Below are positions 33,524 through 42,763 of a stretch of 64,000 nt of DNA, piece after piece (position 1 is the first letter of the stretch; each line of letters begins with the position of its first letter). Both the position numbers and the translations under genes were made by a program. This DNA is from Winogradskyella bathintestinalis. GTDB lineage: Bacteria; Bacteroidota; Bacteroidia; Flavobacteriales; Flavobacteriaceae. The stretch spans positions 342,702 through 406,701 of the forward strand of contig NZ_JASDDK010000002.1 in assembly GCF_030407435.1 (NCBI RefSeq), read 5' to 3'. The notes beneath the pieces are model-generated. The model was not told where the DNA came from and made no database searches. It saw nothing but the letters and a program-made list of their open reading frames with translations.

Positions 33524-35938
33524 ATGAAGTATTTCAAACTCACCCTATCTTTCATATTAACTATAGGTGTATTTTTTGTATTAAATACCAAACTCGGTGC
33601 CATTCCACCTATAGGAAAATTTCTAAACCCCTATTCTGGGGTTTGGCAAAATGAAACCGATGAAACCATATCGGGAGACATTTTTATATCTGAATTAAAA
33701 GATAAAGTTACGGTTCATTATGATGCACAATTAATTCCACACGTATTTGCACAAAACGAACGCGACTTATACCGAGCACAAGGTTATATAACAGCTAAGC
33801 ATAGACTATGGCAAATGGAATTTCAAACGTATGCCGCAGCAGGTCGCTTATCCGAAATTATTGGAGAAGATGCGTTGAGCTATGATCGCCAAGAGCGCCG
33901 ACGAGGTATGATGTATGGTGCTGAGCAAGCTATTTTAAAAATGAATGAAGATGAACAAACCAAGGCGTTCGTCCAAGCTTATTCTGACGGTGTTAATAGT
34001 TATATCAATCAATTAAAGCCTAATCACCTTCCGGTAGAATATAAATTATTAGACTACCAACCAGAAGCTTGGTCACCTAAAAAAACAGCCCTATTATTAA
34101 TGTACATGACTAAGATGTTGGCGGGTGGAGATGAGGATATAGAATACACCAATGCTTTGCGTTTATTTGGTAAAGAACGTTTTGATTTATTGTTTCCGGA
34201 TTTCTTCGATATCACAGATCCCATAATTCCGAAAGAAACAGACTGGAGTTTTATCGATGTACCACAAACTCCACTACCAAATAATAATGAACCCGTTTTA
34301 GATTCGCTTTCTGAAACCATTGAAAAGCCCGATCCAAATTATGGAAGTAACAATTGGGCAGTTTCTGGAGAAAAATCATATTCTGGTAACCCCATTTTGG
34401 CGAATGATCCACACTTAGGTCTAAATTTACCGTCCATTTGGTTTGTTATGCAATTAAGCACGCCACATCATAACGCTTTTGGTGCAACGCTCCCTGGCGC
34501 TTTAGGGGTTATTTCTGGTTTTAATCAACATATTTCTTGGGGAGAAACTAACGCCACAAGAGATGTGATAGACTGGTATAAAATTGAGTTTAATAATAAG
34601 AGCACAAAATATAAATACAATGAGGATTGGAAAGATGTGACCTACAGGGTAGAAACAATTAATATTAAAGGACAAGAAGCTTATACAGATTCTATTCGCT
34701 TTACACATCATGGACCGGTGGTTTTTGACAAAAATTTTAACTCTGATAATGAAAAAATGGGATATGCCATGAAGTGGATTGGACATATCGGTGGTAATAA
34801 CCAAAAGACGTTCTTAGATCTCAATAAAAGCAAAAATTATAACGATTACGTAAAAGCATTAGAGAATTATACGGCACCTGCTCAAAACTTTGTATTTGCT
34901 TCAACCGAAGGTGATATTGCGCTTTGGATTCAGGGAAAATTACCTAACAAATGGGAAGGCCAAGGTAAATTTATAATGGATGGTAGTCAACCAGAAAATG
35001 ACTGGCAAGGTTTTATACCACAGCAATTTAATGCGCATACTAAAAACCCTGCACGTGGATATGTAAGTTCTGCCAACCAATCGCCGGTTGATGAAGCCTA
35101 TCCTTATTTCGTATTTAACGATGGATATGAAACATATAGAAACCGTGTGATTAACGATTTTTTCGATTCAAAAGAAAAATTTAATATTCAAGATTTTAAG
35201 AATTTACACAATAATAATTATAACCTTAAAGCTTCCGAACTGATGCCGTATATGCTTAAAACAATGAATATTTCTAATTTCACTAAAGAGGAAAAGGAAA
35301 TTTATGAAATAGCATCAAAATGGCAATTCAATAACGATATGGAAGAAATTGGCCCAAGTATTTGGGAGGCATGGTACGATGTGCTTTACGATATGGTTTG
35401 GGATGAGTTCGATATTGAAGATACAGTGATCACACCACCATTTACGTATCAAACGATTTATTTATTGAAAAATAATGGCGACAACGCCTTCATGGATATT
35501 TTGAGTACACCAGAAAAAGAAACGGCGAAAGATCTATTCAATTTAAGTTTTAGTGAAGCCGTTAAAAATCTCAACACCTGGAAAGCAGATAATGGAGATC
35601 TCAATTGGGTGGATTACAAAGGCACATTCGTGGGCCATTTATTACAAGCTCTACCTGCTTTCTCTCGATTCGATATTCCGATTGGAGGTGGCAAAAACAT
35701 TGTAAATGCTACATCAGAAAATTGGGGTCCTTCTTGGAGAATGATTGTAGAAATGACCTCACCACCGACCGCTTTAGGCATTTATCCAGGGGGACAATCT
35801 GGAAATCCTGGCAGTAAATATTACGATAATTTTATAGACGATTGGGCTGCTGGCAAATACCATAAGCTAAATTTTTTACAAAGTGATAAAGCAACTGATG
35901 CTATTATCGGCACACAAACCTTAATACCGACTAAGTAA
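33524..35938 (+). CDS. Penicillin acylase-family Ntn hydrolase
   Basis: An 804-residue exported precursor: signal or anchor helix (6-24), alpha-chain 'VHYDAQLIPHVFAQNERDLYRAQGY' (in part), spacer, then the beta-chain start at 'GSNNWAVSG', where Ser275 would become the N-terminal nucleophile after self-cleavage. 'ANDPHLGLNLPSIWF' and 'QFNAHTKNPARGYVSSANQ' are typical of the family. Members cut amides such as acyl-homoserine lactones, penicillins or lipids; the substrate cannot be read from sequence. A small membrane protein overlaps its stop by one base. Confidence 0.9.
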   Translation: MKYFKLTLSFILTIGVFFVLNTKLGAIPPIGKFLNPYSGVWQNETDETISGDIFISELKDKVTVHYDAQLIPHVFAQNERDLYRAQGYITAKHRLWQMEFQTYAAAGRLSEIIGEDALSYDRQERRRGMMYGAEQAILKMNEDEQTKAFVQAYSDGVNSYINQLKPNHLPVEYKLLDYQPEAWSPKKTALLLMYMTKMLAGGDEDIEYTNALRLFGKERFDLLFPDFFDITDPIIPKETDWSFIDVPQTPLPNNNEPVLDSLSETIEKPDPNYGSNNWAVSGEKSYSGNPILANDPHLGLNLPSIWFVMQLSTPHHNAFGATLPGALGVISGFNQHISWGETNATRDVIDWYKIEFNNKSTKYKYNEDWKDVTYRVETINIKGQEAYTDSIRFTHHGPVVFDKNFNSDNEKMGYAMKWIGHIGGNNQKTFLDLNKSKNYNDYVKALENYTAPAQNFVFASTEGDIALWIQGKLPNKWEGQGKFIMDGSQPENDWQGFIPQQFNAHTKNPARGYVSSANQSPVDEAYPYFVFNDGYETYRNRVINDFFDSKEKFNIQDFKNLHNNNYNLKASELMPYMLKTMNISNFTKEEKEIYEIASKWQFNNDMEEIGPSIWEAWYDVLYDMVWDEFDIEDTVITPPFTYQTIYLLKNNGDNAFMDILSTPEKETAKDLFNLSFSEAVKNLNTWKADNGDLNWVDYKGTFVGHLLQALPAFSRFDIPIGGGKNIVNATSENWGPSWRMIVEMTSPPTALGIYPGGQSGNPGSKYYDNFIDDWAAGKYHKLNFLQSDKATDAIIGTQTLIPTK

Positions 35939-36297
35939 TGAGCAAGAATATTATCAATTTTATACTTACTATTATACTAGCATTTCTCTGTTCTTTATTT
36001 TTACCGTGGTGGTCAGTAATGGTTGCGGCCTTTGCAACAGCGCTATTTATACCACTTAAAAAAGCTGCAGTATTCTTTGTGCCGTTTTTAGCGATTCTAC
36101 TCTTTTGGTCTGTGTATAGTTTTATATTAAGTAATGGTAATGATTATACCTTGGCGCAACGTATAGCCGTGCTATTACCATTAGGTGGCAATCCTTTTAT
36201 ATTAATTATACTTACAGGACTTGTTGGTGGATTAGCTAGCGGAATTTCTGCTGTGTTTGGAAAGCAATTAGGTTTAGTGTTAAGCGCGAAATCTTAA
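35938..36297 (+). CDS. Four-helix membrane protein of unknown function
   Basis: A 119-residue protein with four hydrophobic helices (about 5-25, 29-45, 47-66, 88-108), two Trp residues in 'LPWWSVM', and a glycine-rich last helix 'GLVGGLASGISAVFGKQLG'. The ATG overlaps the acylase stop (TAATG), so translation is coupled. No family is recognised; the pairing suggests it serves the acylase, but this is a guess. Confidence 0.75.
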   Translation: MSKNIINFILTIILAFLCSLFLPWWSVMVAAFATALFIPLKKAAVFFVPFLAILLFWSVYSFILSNGNDYTLAQRIAVLLPLGGNPFILIILTGLVGGLASGISAVFGKQLGLVLSAKS

Positions 36298-36337
36298 TAA
36301 CTTTCTAAAATAAAAATCATAATTACTTCAAATAGTG

Positions 36338-36345
36338 TAGATTTG
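36338..36345 (+). promoter_or_regulatory. Candidate -7 element for the BLUF gene
   Basis: TAGATTTG fits TAnnTTTG about 120 bases before the ATG; no TTG is seen at the -33 position. Confidence 0.3.
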
Positions 36346-36465
36346 TTTTCTTAATACGATTATAGTAGTGACGTGATTCCTCTGGTATCTCAAATTTAGT
36401 ACACTACTTCCTTTAGCTCATTATTTATTTACAGCTAATTGGGGCGTTTTATAAATATAGAATAC

Positions 36466-36900
36466 ATGTACCAACTGAATTACCATTCTCAATCAACACC
36501 CGGTCTTACCATTGAAGATTTGGAAAATATTCTAGAAGAGGCAACAGCAACGAATAAAAAAAGGGGAATTTCTGGATGTCTCATATATCACAATAATAGT
36601 TTTGTTCAAATTTTAGAAGGAGAGAAAGAACACGTTTGTGAAGTATTTGAGAAAATCAAAAGCGACCGCAGACATCACAATATAACCTTACTCTATGAAA
36701 ACCAAATTAGCAGTCGATATTTTACGGGTTGGAATATGGCATATCACCGCCCCAATGATTCCTATGTTATACAATTTGTAAATAATTTATTAATGCTTTC
36801 GAAACTTACAGATAAAGCGTCGAATTCTTTACTAACATTTTGGGGACAGGTACGTAGAATATTAGAAAATGGCTCGGTTGAATACTATGAGAATGCCTAA
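36466..36900 (+). CDS. Short BLUF blue-light photoreceptor
   Basis: A 144-residue protein from the ATG at 36466; the in-frame TTG at 36439 would add 9 residues ahead of the usual BLUF start. Every photocycle residue is present: Tyr6, Asn30, Gln48, Trp89 and Met91, exactly 3 positions lower than in BlrB and 15 lower than in AppA. Other family features are 'GISGCLIYHNNSFVQILEG' and 'DRRHHNITLL'. There is no output domain, so the protein would signal through a partner. Flavin is the chromophore. It is a single gene with its own upstream region. Confidence 0.93.
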   Translation: MYQLNYHSQSTPGLTIEDLENILEEATATNKKRGISGCLIYHNNSFVQILEGEKEHVCEVFEKIKSDRRHHNITLLYENQISSRYFTGWNMAYHRPNDSYVIQFVNNLLMLSKLTDKASNSLLTFWGQVRRILENGSVEYYENA

Positions 36901-37201
36901 TTAATAGGCTATTCTATAGTTAAACGATACGACTTCAAACAATTCCTCAACCTTGACAGGATTTATACAAAAAATAAGCATCATATATTGAACAATTAAT
37001 CCTAGTCTATTGTTGAAACTTATCGCTTGCATGTTTCTGCTTTTTGAGGTAATTAAGCGTATTAAGTTAGTGGATTTCATTAGTAAATTATAAATTTCCA
37101 TTCATTACTTTAGAGATAAAAATTGTTGTTAGAAACCAAAAAAGCCATCCAAAAATTTCTTTTCGGACGGCTTCTCTTTAATATTTTAAGATCTAAGAAT
37201 A
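36901..37201. other. 301-base intergenic region holding one terminator
   Basis: A 66-codon minus-strand frame (36901-37101) is present but has no recognisable protein features and abuts the BLUF stop. Only the terminator near 37140-37173 is a supported feature. Confidence 0.4.
37137..37173 (-). terminator. Terminator of the T9SS-exported beta-helix protein gene
   Basis: On the minus strand AAGCCGTCC pairs with GGATGGCTT (one G-T pair) around a 14-base loop, followed by TTTTT. It lies 29 bases after the stop codon at 37202. Confidence 0.75.
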
Positions 37202-38674
37202 CTATCTTATCACCAGCTTTTTAATTACTCTAGCATTCTCACCTTTTAATTCTAGCAAATATATACCAGGATTTAAATTAAGGTCTAAGCCATTAGCACC
37301 TATCCGAAGTGTTTTTTCAGTAATCAATTTCCCATCAACACTATATATATTCAATCGGTTAAACGACTTATTGTTATCCACATTCAGTTGACCATGACTT
37401 GGATTAGGATAAATAGCGATATCCTTAATATCCAAATCATCCACACTTAGAAATGCACAATCTACAGGATCGAAGGTGACTAAGCCTAAAGACGCATCAT
37501 CATTTTCATGCGAAATTACCGCTTCAGCATCTGCCAGTGTATTTGGTACATTTTCTGAATCCCAACAATTATGCATTGCCATGATTGGATTAGGCGTATT
37601 ATTAAAAAGCGCATAAATAGCACCACCATTCCCATTGTTTGAAAACACGTTCTGCCCTACATTACTTATGTTATCACCTAAGTTTATAGAGGCTTGTCCA
37701 ATAACTGTAATGCCCCATAAATTACCACGAATGGCATTGCCACTAGCAATAACTTCCATTGTAGCGGTAGTTGAATTTAATGAAATACCACTTCCACCAT
37801 TAAAAGGAACGGTCTCCGTGTTATTATTGTCAATGACATTATTTCTTATATAAGCAAATGAGTTACTACCAGCAATTGTAAGTCCGTAACGGTTATCGAC
37901 TATAGTGTTGTTATCAATAATCGCGTTAACAACTCCTGAACCAAATAAATTGGAAACTGAAATTCCGCCTGCTCTATCTAGATTACGATCACCTTTTATA
38001 GTATTTTCAACAATTTGTATTGGCGTGTCTGGTAAAGACGGCCCCATATTTATTTGAGGTCTATTTGAATTTGCTTGATTGTTACCTTCTATATAATTAT
38101 TATAAATATAAGGGGAAACGGATAAATTTGCTCCAGAATTAATAGCTGGTGTCTCGTTGAACGTTATCATATTATTTGTTATTTGAGGCGTCCCTCTAGA
38201 AAGTCCAATGGTTCCACCAGAAGAAACACCCGATACATTATTTGTAATCAAACAACTATTAATAGTAAACGTTTCCGTTAATACACGTAAGCCACCCCCG
38301 TACTCTATCGTTGCATTTTGAATATTTATCTCAGAAAACTCTTCGAAACGAAAACCATCGTAAGGTGCCGCCGGATCAATAGCTGTAAAAACAGCATTGT
38401 CAGCACTAACATTGAACGTTCCGAAAATCGTAATTCTCACATCTGCACCAATTTCTAAAGTGGCGTCTGTAGCAATTAAAAATGTATCCGTTGCTGAGAT
38501 GGTGAGGTCGCTAGTTAGAGAATAGGTGCTTCCCGATACTGAAATAGTAGCCGGACTTTCCGCAACTAGATCATCTAAACTGTAGGTCATACCAGTATCT
38601 GGTGTGGTATATTGTGCGGACAGTAACCCGACAAAACCAAAAACAGTAAATAAATTGAGTAAAAAATGTTTCAT
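37202..38674 (-). CDS. Exported beta-helix protein with T9SS type A sorting domain
   Basis: A 490-residue secreted protein. It has a signal peptide (residues 1-20, 'LLSAQ'), then an N-terminal domain with 'ATLEIGADVRITIFGTFNV', and a right-handed parallel beta-helix made of repeats of the form 'NNxIxxN...' such as 'IIDNNTIVDNRYGLTIAGS' and 'IRNNVIDNNN'. A conventional type IX sorting domain closes it, 'IAIYPNPSHGQLNV' to the end 'LLELKGENARVIKKLVIR'. It is moved over the outer membrane by the T9SS and released or attached to the surface. The substrate is unknown; NosD-type repeats often bind or cut polysaccharide. Confidence 0.9.
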   Translation of the reverse strand: MKHFLLNLFTVFGFVGLLSAQYTTPDTGMTYSLDDLVAESPATISVSGSTYSLTSDLTISATDTFLIATDATLEIGADVRITIFGTFNVSADNAVFTAIDPAAPYDGFRFEEFSEINIQNATIEYGGGLRVLTETFTINSCLITNNVSGVSSGGTIGLSRGTPQITNNMITFNETPAINSGANLSVSPYIYNNYIEGNNQANSNRPQINMGPSLPDTPIQIVENTIKGDRNLDRAGGISVSNLFGSGVVNAIIDNNTIVDNRYGLTIAGSNSFAYIRNNVIDNNNTETVPFNGGSGISLNSTTATMEVIASGNAIRGNLWGITVIGQASINLGDNISNVGQNVFSNNGNGGAIYALFNNTPNPIMAMHNCWDSENVPNTLADAEAVISHENDDASLGLVTFDPVDCAFLSVDDLDIKDIAIYPNPSHGQLNVDNNKSFNRLNIYSVDGKLITEKTLRIGANGLDLNLNPGIYLLELKGENARVIKKLVIR

Positions 38675-38930
38675 AAATTGTGTTTTTTTAATTTCGATAA
38701 AATTAAATAAAATGGACTGTACAGACTGTTAAAAACCGCGTTTTAATATAAATTTCTTACAAATATTAAGGTCTTTTTTCAATAACGCTTCGTACTTATC
38801 TGAATGTTATGGCTTTCTATTAATCCACATTTTATTAATAGTGAATAAATTAATTACGATTACAATTTTTTAATAATCCATCGTATATAAGATTTCGATA
38901 CATTTTAAATATTAAAAAATAAATGTGTAG

Positions 38931-38944
38931 GTGAATGCATTCAC
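38931..38944. repeat. 14-bp perfect palindrome
   Basis: GTGAATGCATTCAC is its own reverse complement. It is a candidate protein-binding site in the divergent intergenic region. Confidence 0.5.
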
Positions 38945-38972
38945 GTTATTCTTTAACGCAATAATGATGGGA

Positions 38973-38995
38973 TTACGTTAAATATTTTAACGTAA
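38973..38995. repeat. 10-bp inverted repeat with 3-base centre
   Basis: TTACGTTAAA (38973-38982), TAT, TTTAACGTAA (38986-38995). The arms are exact reverse complements. This is a candidate operator for the PfpI-like gene or the exported protein gene. Confidence 0.5.
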
Positions 38996-39141
38996 ATTTC
39001 CCCTTTTAACATTAAAGGAATCTTCCTTAACATTAACTATTAAATCGAAGTTAAGTGACGCTTCTAATTCGTCCTAGCCTTCCATTTCTTTTATCTTAGT
39101 AGTGAATTAAATTACTAATAATCAAAAATATAATATCACAA

Positions 39142-39702
39142 ATGGAAAATTTAAATAAAAAGAAAGTCGCAATATTAGCAACAAATGGATTTGAAGAAAG
39201 TGAATTAAAAGAACCTTTAAATGCTTTAAAAGAAGCTGGGGCCGATGTTCATATAATTTCAGAAGAATCTGGAAAAATTAAAGCTTGGAAAGACGGTAAC
39301 TGGAGTAACGAATACAATGTAGATAAAACATTGAGCGAGGTTTCCGAATCAGATTATAACGCTTTGGTATTACCTGGCGGAGTAATGAATCCAGATACCC
39401 TAAGACAAAATAAGGATGCAATAAGTTTTATAAAATCTTTTTTTAAGAATCATAAACCAGTAGCTGCTATATGCCATGCTCCATGGTTATTAGCAGAAGC
39501 TGATGTCTTAAAAGACAGAAAAATAACCTCGTATGCATCAATTAAAAGAGATATGATTAATGCAGGGGCGAAATGGGAAGATAGCGAAGTCGTTGTTGAC
39601 GAAGGCTTGGTAACAAGTAGAAATCCAAAGGATTTACCAGCATTTACTTCAAAATTAGTTGAAGAGATTTATGAAGGTAAACATGAAATGCAGACTGCAT
39701 AA
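39142..39702 (+). CDS. DJ-1/PfpI-family protein (type 1 glutamine amidotransferase-like)
   Basis: A 186-residue cytoplasmic protein with nucleophile Cys111 and His112 in 'AAICHAPWLL' and an acidic partner in 'GFEESEL' (17-22). It also has 'ALVLPGGVMNPDTLR' and 'ITSYASIKRDMINAGAKW'. The family includes YhbO/PfpI stress proteins, proposed to repair glycated proteins or hydrolyse glyoxal adducts. It is a single gene with a strong terminator. Confidence 0.92.
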   Translation: MENLNKKKVAILATNGFEESELKEPLNALKEAGADVHIISEESGKIKAWKDGNWSNEYNVDKTLSEVSESDYNALVLPGGVMNPDTLRQNKDAISFIKSFFKNHKPVAAICHAPWLLAEADVLKDRKITSYASIKRDMINAGAKWEDSEVVVDEGLVTSRNPKDLPAFTSKLVEEIYEGKHEMQTA

Positions 39703-39728
39703 TTACCGATCATAAATAATAATTTAAG

Positions 39729-39753
39729 AAAGCACCTTATAGAGGTGCTTTTT
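39729..39753 (+). terminator. Rho-independent terminator after the PfpI-like gene
   Basis: AAAGCACCT (39729-39737) pairs with AGGTGCTTT (39743-39751) around a 5-base loop, followed by T residues. The opposing gene ends 2 bases further on. Confidence 0.85.
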
Positions 39754-39754
39754 G

Positions 39755-40180
39755 TTATGTTTTAATTTTACAATTATGTTCTTTTGCCCAGTTTATAGCA
39801 GTCTCAAGGTTACTGAACCGATTAATTTTATGTTTAAAAAATAAGCTTTCTATAACTGTATTTACAAAGCTATGACTCGTATAACCAATAACACCGTACC
39901 CGTTTAGATTAAAGTTACTTCTAAAAAATCCGAGCCAGCCCCAAGGGTCTACGGAGTAAGAATTAATCTTGTGAGATATATAAATCAAATCGCTACTTTC
40001 ATTCTTAGTCACCTTAATCACATCATCAACTATAAGTTTTCCATGATTTTCCCAAGAAAAGCATACCCCTTCATTAATTTCAGATATCACAAAACCACCA
40101 AAAATAAAAACATTCCCGAATTTATAGTTTAACTCGGTGAGAACTTCATTATACCAACATGTTTGTTTAATGCTTACCAT
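39755..40180 (-). CDS. Hypothetical protein, STAS-like fold suspected
   Basis: A 141-residue soluble protein with alternating beta and alpha pattern: 'YKFGNVFIFGGFVISEIN', 'DLIYISHKINSYSVDP', 'YGVIGYT' and a last helix 'FSNLETAINWAKEH'. The closing 'fxsleeAixWa' pattern resembles SpoIIAA/STAS-like proteins common in Flavobacteriaceae, but this rests on pattern only. It has no close neighbours on its strand. Confidence 0.55.
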   Translation of the reverse strand: MVSIKQTCWYNEVLTELNYKFGNVFIFGGFVISEINEGVCFSWENHGKLIVDDVIKVTKNESSDLIYISHKINSYSVDPWGWLGFFRSNFNLNGYGVIGYTSHSFVNTVIESLFFKHKINRFSNLETAINWAKEHNCKIKT

Positions 40181-40276
40181 TTAGGATAATATAGAATGTG
40201 CATTCAAAAATAAAGTAAGATCCCAAAAATTAAAACATTTTTTCAACGAAACACCATGACCTGACCAAAAAGACAA

Positions 40277-40978
40277 CTAATTTTCATATTTAATTTTATT
40301 TTTGGTTACAAATTGTTGAGCGCTTTTGTTTTTAGGCGAAATTTCTAAAGTTTTTTTATAGTGGATATAGGCTTCCATGCTATCTCCGTTATGTAAGTAA
40401 GCCTCCGCCAGACTATCGTAAACGTTAGCACTATTAGGATGCAAAGTCGCATTTATTTTTAAAATTTCAATGGCTTTTTCGTAGTCGTGATTTCCGAGGT
40501 GCTCATAGCCCATATTATTAAAATCCCATTCATTTATAAAACTACTGGTAGAGTCTTGCTCCTTTATTTTTAAATAGCCTTCAAGTGCTTTTTCATAATG
40601 GCCTTCTTTAAAATGTGTGCTGGGTGTTTTGTAATCGCTAGGAACCTTTTGATAATCGTAAGTTATGGCTCCCTCATCATCTTCAGGAATTATGGACAAA
40701 TACCACTTTTTAGTTTCTGAATGTTGAACAAATCGAAATTTCTGATACATATCAGGTACAAAAAATTCGTTTTGATCTAAAGCCACAGGTTTTATTTTTC
40801 CTCCTCTCCAATTAAGAAAGAGCGTATTATTCTCATAGGTCACTTCAATTATATCATCTGGATTATATAAGTAGATTCCTGAAGTTTCTTTTATAAATGC
40901 TTCTGAATAATCGATGTTGTTAGAACAATTGAAAATAAAAAAAATAGTGCATGTGAAAAGAAGTATCTTTAGTTTCAT
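40277..40978 (-). CDS. TPR lipoprotein
   Basis: A 233-residue lipoprotein (signal to 'FIFNCS', Cys18). The first half is a beta-rich domain of unknown type; the C-terminal half is three TPR-like repeats ('FNNMGYEHLGNHDYEKAIEIL', 'NVYDSLAEAYLHNGDSMEAYIHYKKTLEI', quoted in part). Similar C-terminal arrangements occur behind hydrolases in this phylum. It is separated from the upstream isomerase gene by a terminator, so it is its own unit. The function is unknown. Confidence 0.75.
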   Translation of the reverse strand: MKLKILLFTCTIFFIFNCSNNIDYSEAFIKETSGIYLYNPDDIIEVTYENNTLFLNWRGGKIKPVALDQNEFFVPDMYQKFRFVQHSETKKWYLSIIPEDDEGAITYDYQKVPSDYKTPSTHFKEGHYEKALEGYLKIKEQDSTSSFINEWDFNNMGYEHLGNHDYEKAIEILKINATLHPNSANVYDSLAEAYLHNGDSMEAYIHYKKTLEISPKNKSAQQFVTKNKIKYEN

Positions 40979-41003
40979 AACTTGAATTGGTTTGGTTTAG
41001 AAC

Positions 41004-41029
41004 AAAAAAAGTCCCACTATAAGTGAGAC
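41004..41029 (-). terminator. Terminator of the cyclophilin-FKBP gene
   Basis: On the minus strand GTCTCACT pairs with AGTGGGAC (one U-G pair), loop TAT, followed by TTTTTTT. It lies 37 bases after the stop. Confidence 0.8.
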
Positions 41030-41065
41030 GATTTTATTAAAGTTTTGTTACGTATGGCTAACTAA

Positions 41066-41998
41066 TTAGCTAACGCCCATTAATTCAACATCAAATATTA
41101 AGGTGGCATTTGGTGGAATTACTCCGCCTGCTCCTGCAGCACCATAAGCCAAATCACTAGGAATTACCAAACGAGCTTTATCACCGACGTTCAGTAAACA
41201 AATACCTTCATCCCAACCAGGAATCACTTGACCTACGCCCACTTGAAAATCTAACGGAGAGTTTCTCTTGTAAGACGAATCGAAAACGGTACCATCAGCC
41301 AATTGTCCTTTATAATGTACAGAAACCGTATTGCCTTTTTCAGCTTTAGTGCCGTCTCCTTTTTGAATAATTTTATAACGTAAACCAGATTCAGTTTCTT
41401 CAAAACCTTCAGCTAATTTATCTAATTCTGCTCTGGCAGCGTCACGCTCCTCAGCAATACGTTTTTCACGAGATCCTTCGAAAGTTCTAAAAGCTTCCAC
41501 AGCGTTAAAGTTTTTAGCTGCATCTCCTTGTCGTACAATTTCTAAACGTTCAATGATATCACCTTGCGATATGGCATCCACAACGTCTTGTCCTTCAACC
41601 ACATTGCCAAAGACTGTATGCTTACCGTCCAACCAATCTGTGGCCACATGTGTAATATAAAACTGACTTCCATTAGTACCAGGACCTGAGTTTGCCATAG
41701 CTAAGACACCAGGGCCAGAATGTTTTAATTCTGGATGAAATTCATCATCAAATTTATATCCAGGATTTCCTGTTCCAGTACCTTGAGGACACCCTCCCTG
41801 AATCATAAAATCTGGAATTACTCTATGGAATTTTAAACCATCATAGTAGGGTGTACCTTGTGGTTTTACAGAATTTTCTAAATTACCTTCTGCCAAAGCC
41901 ACAAAATTTCCTACTGTTCCCGGAGTTTTTTCAAACTCTAAATTCACTAATATCTCACCTTTTGATGTGTGAAATTTTGCGTATAATCCGTCTTGCAT
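41066..41998 (-). CDS. Peptidyl-prolyl isomerase, cyclophilin-FKBP fusion
   Basis: A 310-residue cytoplasmic protein from the ATG at 41998; the TTG at 42025 would place the start in the promoter. Cyclophilin domain (about 5-155): '[17 protein letters not shown]', '[20 protein letters not shown]', '[12 protein letters not shown]'. A charged helical linker follows (175-210). The FKBP domain is '[19 protein letters not shown]', 'VIPGWDEGI', '[27 protein letters not shown]' (quoted in short pieces). It has two different proline isomerase folds in one chain. Fusions of this sort are known in some Flavobacteria and in protists. Confidence 0.92.
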   Translation of the reverse strand: MQDGLYAKFHTSKGEILVNLEFEKTPGTVGNFVALAEGNLENSVKPQGTPYYDGLKFHRVIPDFMIQGGCPQGTGTGNPGYKFDDEFHPELKHSGPGVLAMANSGPGTNGSQFYITHVATDWLDGKHTVFGNVVEGQDVVDAISQGDIIERLEIVRQGDAAKNFNAVEAFRTFEGSREKRIAEERDAARAELDKLAEGFEETESGLRYKIIQKGDGTKAEKGNTVSVHYKGQLADGTVFDSSYKRNSPLDFQVGVGQVIPGWDEGICLLNVGDKARLVIPSDLAYGAAGAGGVIPPNATLIFDVELMGVS

Positions 41999-42022
41999 TT
42001 CGTTCTTTTTTATTTGAGAGTG

Positions 42023-42030
42023 CAAAGATA
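42023..42030 (-). promoter_or_regulatory. Candidate -7 element of the cyclophilin-FKBP gene
   Basis: On the minus strand TATCTTTG fits TAnnTTTG, 24 bases before the ATG at 41998. The nearest TTG is 26 bases upstream, outside the usual spacing. Confidence 0.45.
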
Positions 42031-42129
42031 GGAAACTGAGTTGAAAGTTTGAAGCGCAACACCTTAAGTTTATACCTGTAAATTTGAGAATTAGAATTTT
42101 AAAGTTAGTTTTGTTGAAATTAAAATATT

Positions 42130-42576
42130 ATGGCTTTTTTATCTAAACTCTTTGGCACTACAACTTCTGAAACTAAATCGAAATCTGGAGACACCATTGA
42201 AGCTATTGTAAAAGATGTAGATAACAGGCCTTATGGAATTTCTGAAAATAATGTGCTTTATGCTGGTTTAAACGAGTTAGGAGGGTATTACTTCTTTCAA
42301 ACGGTTGTAGTAGGGCAACTAAATGTGAAGTCAAAAAACGGTGCCGTACTCGTCTTTAAAAGTGATAATTTTGAATTAGAACTTAATTCAGATATGCCAG
42401 AATTTGAGTCTGAGAGTTCTGACATTAAAGGTAGACAGGTCACAAAAATTGATTTTCAAATCGAAGAAAATGACATTAAACTATTAGAAACTGCACAACC
42501 GCGTAGTGTTCAATTGAACGTAAAGAAGCATCATATTTTATTTACCAAGTTCATAGTTTCGGACGAAGAGGAATAG
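42130..42576 (+). CDS. Hypothetical conserved soluble protein
   Basis: A 148-residue acidic protein without signal or membrane segments, starting 'MAFLSKLFGTTTSETK' and with beta-rich middle ('YYFFQTVVVGQLNVKSKNGA') and acidic end. I recognise no family. It is a single gene, divergent from the isomerase and convergent with recQ. Confidence 0.65.
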   Translation: MAFLSKLFGTTTSETKSKSGDTIEAIVKDVDNRPYGISENNVLYAGLNELGGYYFFQTVVVGQLNVKSKNGAVLVFKSDNFELELNSDMPEFESESSDIKGRQVTKIDFQIEENDIKLLETAQPRSVQLNVKKHHILFTKFIVSDEEE

Positions 42577-42763
42577 ATCATTAAAGTTAATGCGTTTACA
42601 GTAGATATACATGGGTGCGCATTAGTGTTTAAGTGATTATCACCAATCAACACCAATGACTATTATGATAGATAGCTTTATTAAACAATGCTTACTTGCT
42701 ACGACCAACTTCTAAAAGCTTTTTCCGATCGAACTAACGCCTACTACCTACTAAAACCAACTA

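Larger units (their letters stand above)
38675..39141. other. 467-base non-coding region rich in dyad symmetries
   Basis: The region separates two divergent genes and has no ORF. It holds a 14-bp palindrome (38931-38944), a CGTTA/TAACG dyad (about 38944-38958), a 10-bp inverted repeat (38973-38995), an AAGGAA/TTCCTT dyad and a TAACATTAA direct repeat, all within about 110 bases. A near match to a -7 element (TATCTTAG) is near 39093. Confidence 0.5.

Noticed and set aside
36901-37101. 66-codon minus-strand ORF after the BLUF gene
   Set aside because: No family features, no start signal and composition unlike neighbouring proteins; better read as intergenic.
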